Part shown: in pieces, positions 61,220-64,000 of the stretch
Layout: each line of letters begins with the position of its first letter
How positions within the stretch are numbered: the stretch's first letter is position 1
DNA from: Oscillospiraceae bacterium
GTDB taxonomy: Bacteria; Bacillota; Clostridia; Oscillospirales; Oscillospiraceae
Assembly: GCA_017447645.1 (NCBI GenBank)
Contig: JAFSNA010000142.1
Coordinates: forward strand, 17,022 to 81,021
Length of the DNA stretch: 64,000 bases
Direction of reading: 5' to 3'
Position numbers and translations under genes: made by a program
Notes under the pieces: model-generated
The model's input: the letters and a program-made list of their open reading frames with translations, nothing else
Told to the model about the DNA's origin: nothing
The model's database searches: none

Positions 61220-64000
61220 TCAGGCTTTATCGGCTTCCTTCGCGTCCTCGGGCTTCTTGTTGCGGGTGAGATAAGCCAAGATGCCGTTCACCAGCAGGAT
61301 GCAGAGCATCGGGATGGTCCACTTGTCGACCATCACCATCGGGTCGTTCATGTTCTCCGTCAGAATGAAGAGCACAACCGATGCCACAGCCGGGATCACG
61401 CCGAAGAACTTGCTCTTCTTACCCTTCTGCTCGTCGTCACCGCTCTCCGCGCTCCTTACGGTCTGCTCACCATCGTCCTTCTCCTTCTTCTTGAAGAAAG
61501 TGACAATCATGCCGATTGCGGTCAGCACCGTGACGATCGCGGCGAGCAGGTTGATCAGAGCCCAGGCCGACATGTTCGCCAAAGGCGTGTCGGGCTCAAG
61601 GATCTTTTCAGGCTCGGGAGTGGGTTCGGGAGTGGGTTCGGGAGTGGGTTCGGGAGTCGGCTCAACGACCTGGTTCGGCTCCCACTGCGCGGTGTAGACG
61701 TTGTTGCCCGTCACCGTCGCGGACACCGCGGGCGACCAGCCGGTGAAGGTGTAGCCTTCACGCGTCGGCGTGCCCTTGAATGCAGGCGTAGCTGCACCGA
61801 TACGCAACGTGTTCGTTACCTGATTCTGGAACACCACCTCGTCGGCCACACCGTCGGTGTAGGTGACCGAATACCACACCATCTGGATCGTCCAGGAGCC
61901 GTGGATGGTCTTGTTGGCCGTCACGTCCGCAATATCACCGCTGTTCCAACCGCTGAAGCGGAGGACCGAGATCGGATTGCCGTTATCCGCGAATGCATAC
62001 GGAATATCCGCGTACTGCTTCGTGCTCACCTTGAAGCTGCCGTGTCTGTTTACCTTGACAGCCGCGGGAGCTGCGGGAGCACCTGCAGGAGCGGTGCCGC
62101 CGGGCCAATCAAAGACATAGTTGATGGTGTACTGAACCGTCTTGATCGTCAGCGTGCCGTTCTTATACGTGATCTTGTAGCCGCCGGTGACTTCCACGCC
62201 GGCCGCGTTCTTGATCACAGCGTCCTTCGCCACGTTGGGAACGCTGCCGACATCGGTGATCGTGCCGGTGACCGTGATGGAATCAATGGAGTCTCCGCTC
62301 AGCAGCTCGCCGCTCGTAAGCGTGTAGCCGTCGTTCGTCAGCGGAGTGCCGTCATAGGTCTTCTGGTCAGAAGCCGCCGTGATCTCGATGGGGATCGGCT
62401 CGGTCTGCACCGTCGCGGTGGCACTCTGCTCCTTTCCGGTTCCTTCTGCGAATCTGGCGTTGATAATGACTCTGTTCACGATCTCCGTATTCACCACGTC
62501 GCCCGCAGTCACGGTGTCCGCGTAAACGAGAGTCCACGACTCGCCGGGCTGCAGCCGGTCGTCATAGGTTCCGGCAAACTGCAGGGTGCTGTCCGGGTCA
62601 ATATGGTTCAGAATTGCCTCATCAACATGGAAGCCCGGGCCGGTTGTATACTCGGGAGTTGCGGAGTTGCTGATGATCGTGGGAACGATGCGGTCGGGTC
62701 TGAGATGTCCGTAGGTGTCGTCCCCCAAGTCGAACTCAGTGAGCGAAATGTTGCCGGTGTTCGTCACCGTAATGGTGAACTGCACGGTGTCGCCCATCCT
62801 GCAGAGCGTTTTATCCGCGGTCTTCGTCACTTCGAAGTCCGGATTCGCGTTCACAGCCACCGACGCAGACGCAGAAACCTCGGCAGGATTATCTCCGCGC
62901 ACGGCCGTCGCGTTCGCCTTGACGGTGTTCTTGATACCGTCCGCGGTGTTGATGCTGCCCGCATCCATGTCGTCCTGCGTCACCGTATAGGTGTAAGTGA
63001 AGGTCGCTTCTTCGTTCGGAGCCAGAGCAAAGGTTTCTCCGCTCAGATCCGCATGATCGTCCTCCAGCTTGCCGTCCTTCACGCTCACGTTGCCCGTGTT
63101 CTTCACGACCACCGTGTACGTGATCACTTCGCCGGCATTGTCGACGGAGCTCTTGTCCGCATCCTTCGTGATGCTCAGCGCAGCTGCCGCGTCGGCCGCG
63201 GTCACGGTCGCACTGTTCTCGACCTCGTCAGGATCGTCGCCGCGTACAGCGGTCGCATTCGCCTTGACGGTGTTCATGATCTCGCCCGCGTCGAAGTCAT
63301 CCTGCGTTACGGTGTAGGTGTAGGTGAAGGTCGCATCCTCGTTCGGAGCCAGAGCAAAGGTTTCTCCGCTCAGATCCGCATGGTCGTCCTCCAGCTTGCC
63401 GTCCTTCACGCTCACGTTGCCCGTGTTCTTCACGACCACCGTGTAGGTAACCGTGTCGCCGACAGCAACGCCGCTCGTCGGGCTCGCGCTCTTCACGATG
63501 CCCAGCTCAGCTGCAGCGGCCACTGTCGTGACCTCGGCGTCGTCAGACGCGGTCACTTTCGCATCCTTCGGATCCTTGCCCGTCGCAGTCGCCGTGTTCT
63601 CGATCTTGCCCGCATCCACGTCCGCCTGAGTGACCGTGTAGGTGTAGGTAATCGTCTTTACTCCCGAAGGAGCCAGCGTGAACGCCGCCTCGCTCAGAGT
63701 CACCAGGGTGTCTTCCAGAGCGATATCTTTGACCGTCACGTTGCCGCTGTTCGTCACAACTACCGTGTACGTAACCGTGTCGCCGACTGCAACGCCGCTC
63801 GTCGGATTGGCGGTCTTCTCAACCGTCAGCTTCGGATCCGCAGCCACTGTCGTGACCTCGGCGTCGTCAGATGCGGTCACTTCCGCATCCTTCGGATCTT
63901 TGCCTGTCGCAGTCGCCGTGTTCTCGATCTTGCCCGCATCCACGTCCGCCTGAACGACCGTGTAGGTGTAGGTGATCGTCTTTACTCCCGAAGGAGCCAG
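61220..64000 (-). CDS. Large DUF11-repeat surface protein, N-terminus beyond window
   Basis: The last 926 residues are in the window and the frame is still open at 64000. Order from the edge: one partial and three full DUF11 repeats of about 108 residues (pattern SGVAVGDTVTYTVVV-x-N-(S/T)-GNV-(T/S)-VKD), then a divergent fourth. An MBG/YDG-type domain follows (DQKTYDGTPLTNDGYTLTSG), then an InlB/Listeria-Bacteroides-type repeat region (REGYTFTGWSPA), a PTPE linker, and a helix with KKKEKDD. A charged stretch and two further helices end in NKKPEDAKEADKA. There is no LPXTG sortase signal; anchoring is by membrane helices. Likely adhesin or stalk. Terminators follow within 250 bp. Confidence 0.88.
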   Translation of the reverse strand: MAPSGVKTITYTYTVVQADVDAGKIENTATATGKDPKDAEVTASDDAEVTTVAADPKLTVEKTANPTSGVAVGDTVTYTVVVTNSGNVTVKDIALEDTLVTLSEAAFTLAPSGVKTITYTYTVTQADVDAGKIENTATATGKDPKDAKVTASDDAEVTTVAAAAELGIVKSASPTSGVAVGDTVTYTVVVKNTGNVSVKDGKLEDDHADLSGETFALAPNEDATFTYTYTVTQDDFDAGEIMNTVKANATAVRGDDPDEVENSATVTAADAAAALSITKDADKSSVDNAGEVITYTVVVKNTGNVSVKDGKLEDDHADLSGETFALAPNEEATFTYTYTVTQDDMDAGSINTADGIKNTVKANATAVRGDNPAEVSASASVAVNANPDFEVTKTADKTLCRMGDTVQFTITVTNTGNISLTEFDLGDDTYGHLRPDRIVPTIISNSATPEYTTGPGFHVDEAILNHIDPDSTLQFAGTYDDRLQPGESWTLVYADTVTAGDVVNTEIVNRVIINARFAEGTGKEQSATATVQTEPIPIEITAASDQKTYDGTPLTNDGYTLTSGELLSGDSIDSITVTGTITDVGSVPNVAKDAVIKNAAGVEVTGGYKITYKNGTLTIKTVQYTINYVFDWPGGTAPAGAPAAPAAVKVNRHGSFKVSTKQYADIPYAFADNGNPISVLRFSGWNSGDIADVTANKTIHGSWTIQMVWYSVTYTDGVADEVVFQNQVTNTLRIGAATPAFKGTPTREGYTFTGWSPAVSATVTGNNVYTAQWEPNQVVEPTPEPTPEPTPEPTPEPEKILEPDTPLANMSAWALINLLAAIVTVLTAIGMIVTFFKKKEKDDGEQTVRSAESGDDEQKGKKSKFFGVIPAVASVVLFILTENMNDPMVMVDKWTIPMLCILLVNGILAYLTRNKKPEDAKEADKA
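61611..61663. repeat. 12-bp tandem repeat encoding the PTPE linker
   Basis: Four copies of a 12-bp unit (GGTTCGGGAGTG on the plus strand) encode TPEP repeats between the InlB-like region and the membrane anchor. Copy number may vary between strains. Confidence 0.85.
63000..64000. repeat. DNA-level repeats of DUF11 units, period 324-327 bp
   Basis: Near-identical stretches recur, for example CACTGTCGTGACCTCGGCGT at 63521 and 63845 (324 bp) and TTCGGAGCCAGAGCAAAGG at 63015 and 63342 (327 bp). The period equals one DUF11 domain, implying recent duplication or gene conversion. Confidence 0.88.

Noticed and set aside
63000-64000. CRISPR-like repeats at the window end
   Set aside because: Repeats are 324-327 bp, in frame, and encode DUF11 domains; there are no short repeats with unique spacers.
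1-64000. tRNA, rRNA or transposase genes
   Set aside because: No T-loop-like, rRNA-like or transposase motifs were recognised on reading; a tRNA or mobile-element scan was not possible here.

Overview
The window is GC-rich DNA with AGGAGG-type ribosome sites, many TTG/GTG starts and near-consensus sigma-A promoters. The families are typical of gut Clostridia: CD0519/CD1768 Gate protein, Pr6Pr-like protein, Nif11-type leader, clostridial type IV pilus genes, and no LPXTG anchor on the large surface protein. I infer a Clostridia bacterium, probably Oscillospirales/Christensenellales-like; the exact family cannot be read from the sequence. I recognised no tRNA, rRNA, CRISPR array or transposase.

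0-9.6 kb: an NHLM/NHLP-type export operon on the minus strand. It holds a short HlyD-like adaptor, a C39-peptidase ABC exporter, a second ABC exporter, two small proteins with double-glycine leaders, a 70-aa protein, an ECF sigma factor, a Nif11-type precursor and a YdcF-like membrane protein. The striking part is that the two small exported proteins are not ordinary bacteriocin peptides. After a 17-residue MSIEKL...AGG leader each carries two CW_7 (Cpl-7 lysozyme type) muropeptide-binding repeats, and no peptide-modifying enzyme is present. This is the best candidate for an undescribed system. A terminator separates it from a lipoprotein with two cystatin-like QxVxG motifs.

10.6-21.7 kb: a long minus-strand set beginning with a partner-switching module: a STAS protein, an RsbU/SpoIIE-type phosphatase, and a STAS / APH-like kinase / RsbW-type ATPase fusion. 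It continues with a PHP phosphoesterase, a MATE transporter fused to an RsbW-type ATPase, a hydrolase, a VanX-like dipeptidase, a duplicated-domain lipoprotein and an exported DUF3089-VanX fusion. The set appears to couple a sigma-regulator-like switch to envelope functions.

21.7-24.8 kb: a decayed partial paralogue of the 52.8-60.7 kb locus, with a remnant of a small WQG protein, a diguanylate cyclase that lost its sensor domain, and an exported transglutaminase-like protein; an esterase follows. 24.9-46.8 kb: mostly metabolic and housekeeping genes, namely a GltD-like FAD/Fe-S enzyme, two GPH transporters, a Gate membrane protein, a minimal SufC/SufB pair, free-Met-R-sulfoxide reductase, a MoxR/DUF58/membrane operon whose moxR has a premature TAA, an MFS-spermidine synthase fusion, a degenerate macro-domain protein, an HTH/zinc-ribbon regulator, a GH31 glycosidase, a type-B carboxylesterase and MutY.

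46.9-60.7 kb: a minus-strand surface-motility/signalling block. It starts with a lipoprotein transglutaminase, PilC, four small pilin-like proteins and PilT, with no PilB, major pilin or prepilin peptidase in view. It continues with a BTAD-type regulator, a WQG protein, a GGDEF cyclase, a hybrid-kinase remnant, a REC-GGDEF-EAL-GGDEF protein, an amino-acid-permease/hybrid histidine kinase fusion and an HPt protein. 61.2 kb to the end: the C-terminal 926 residues of a large DUF11-repeat surface protein anchored by C-terminal membrane helices.
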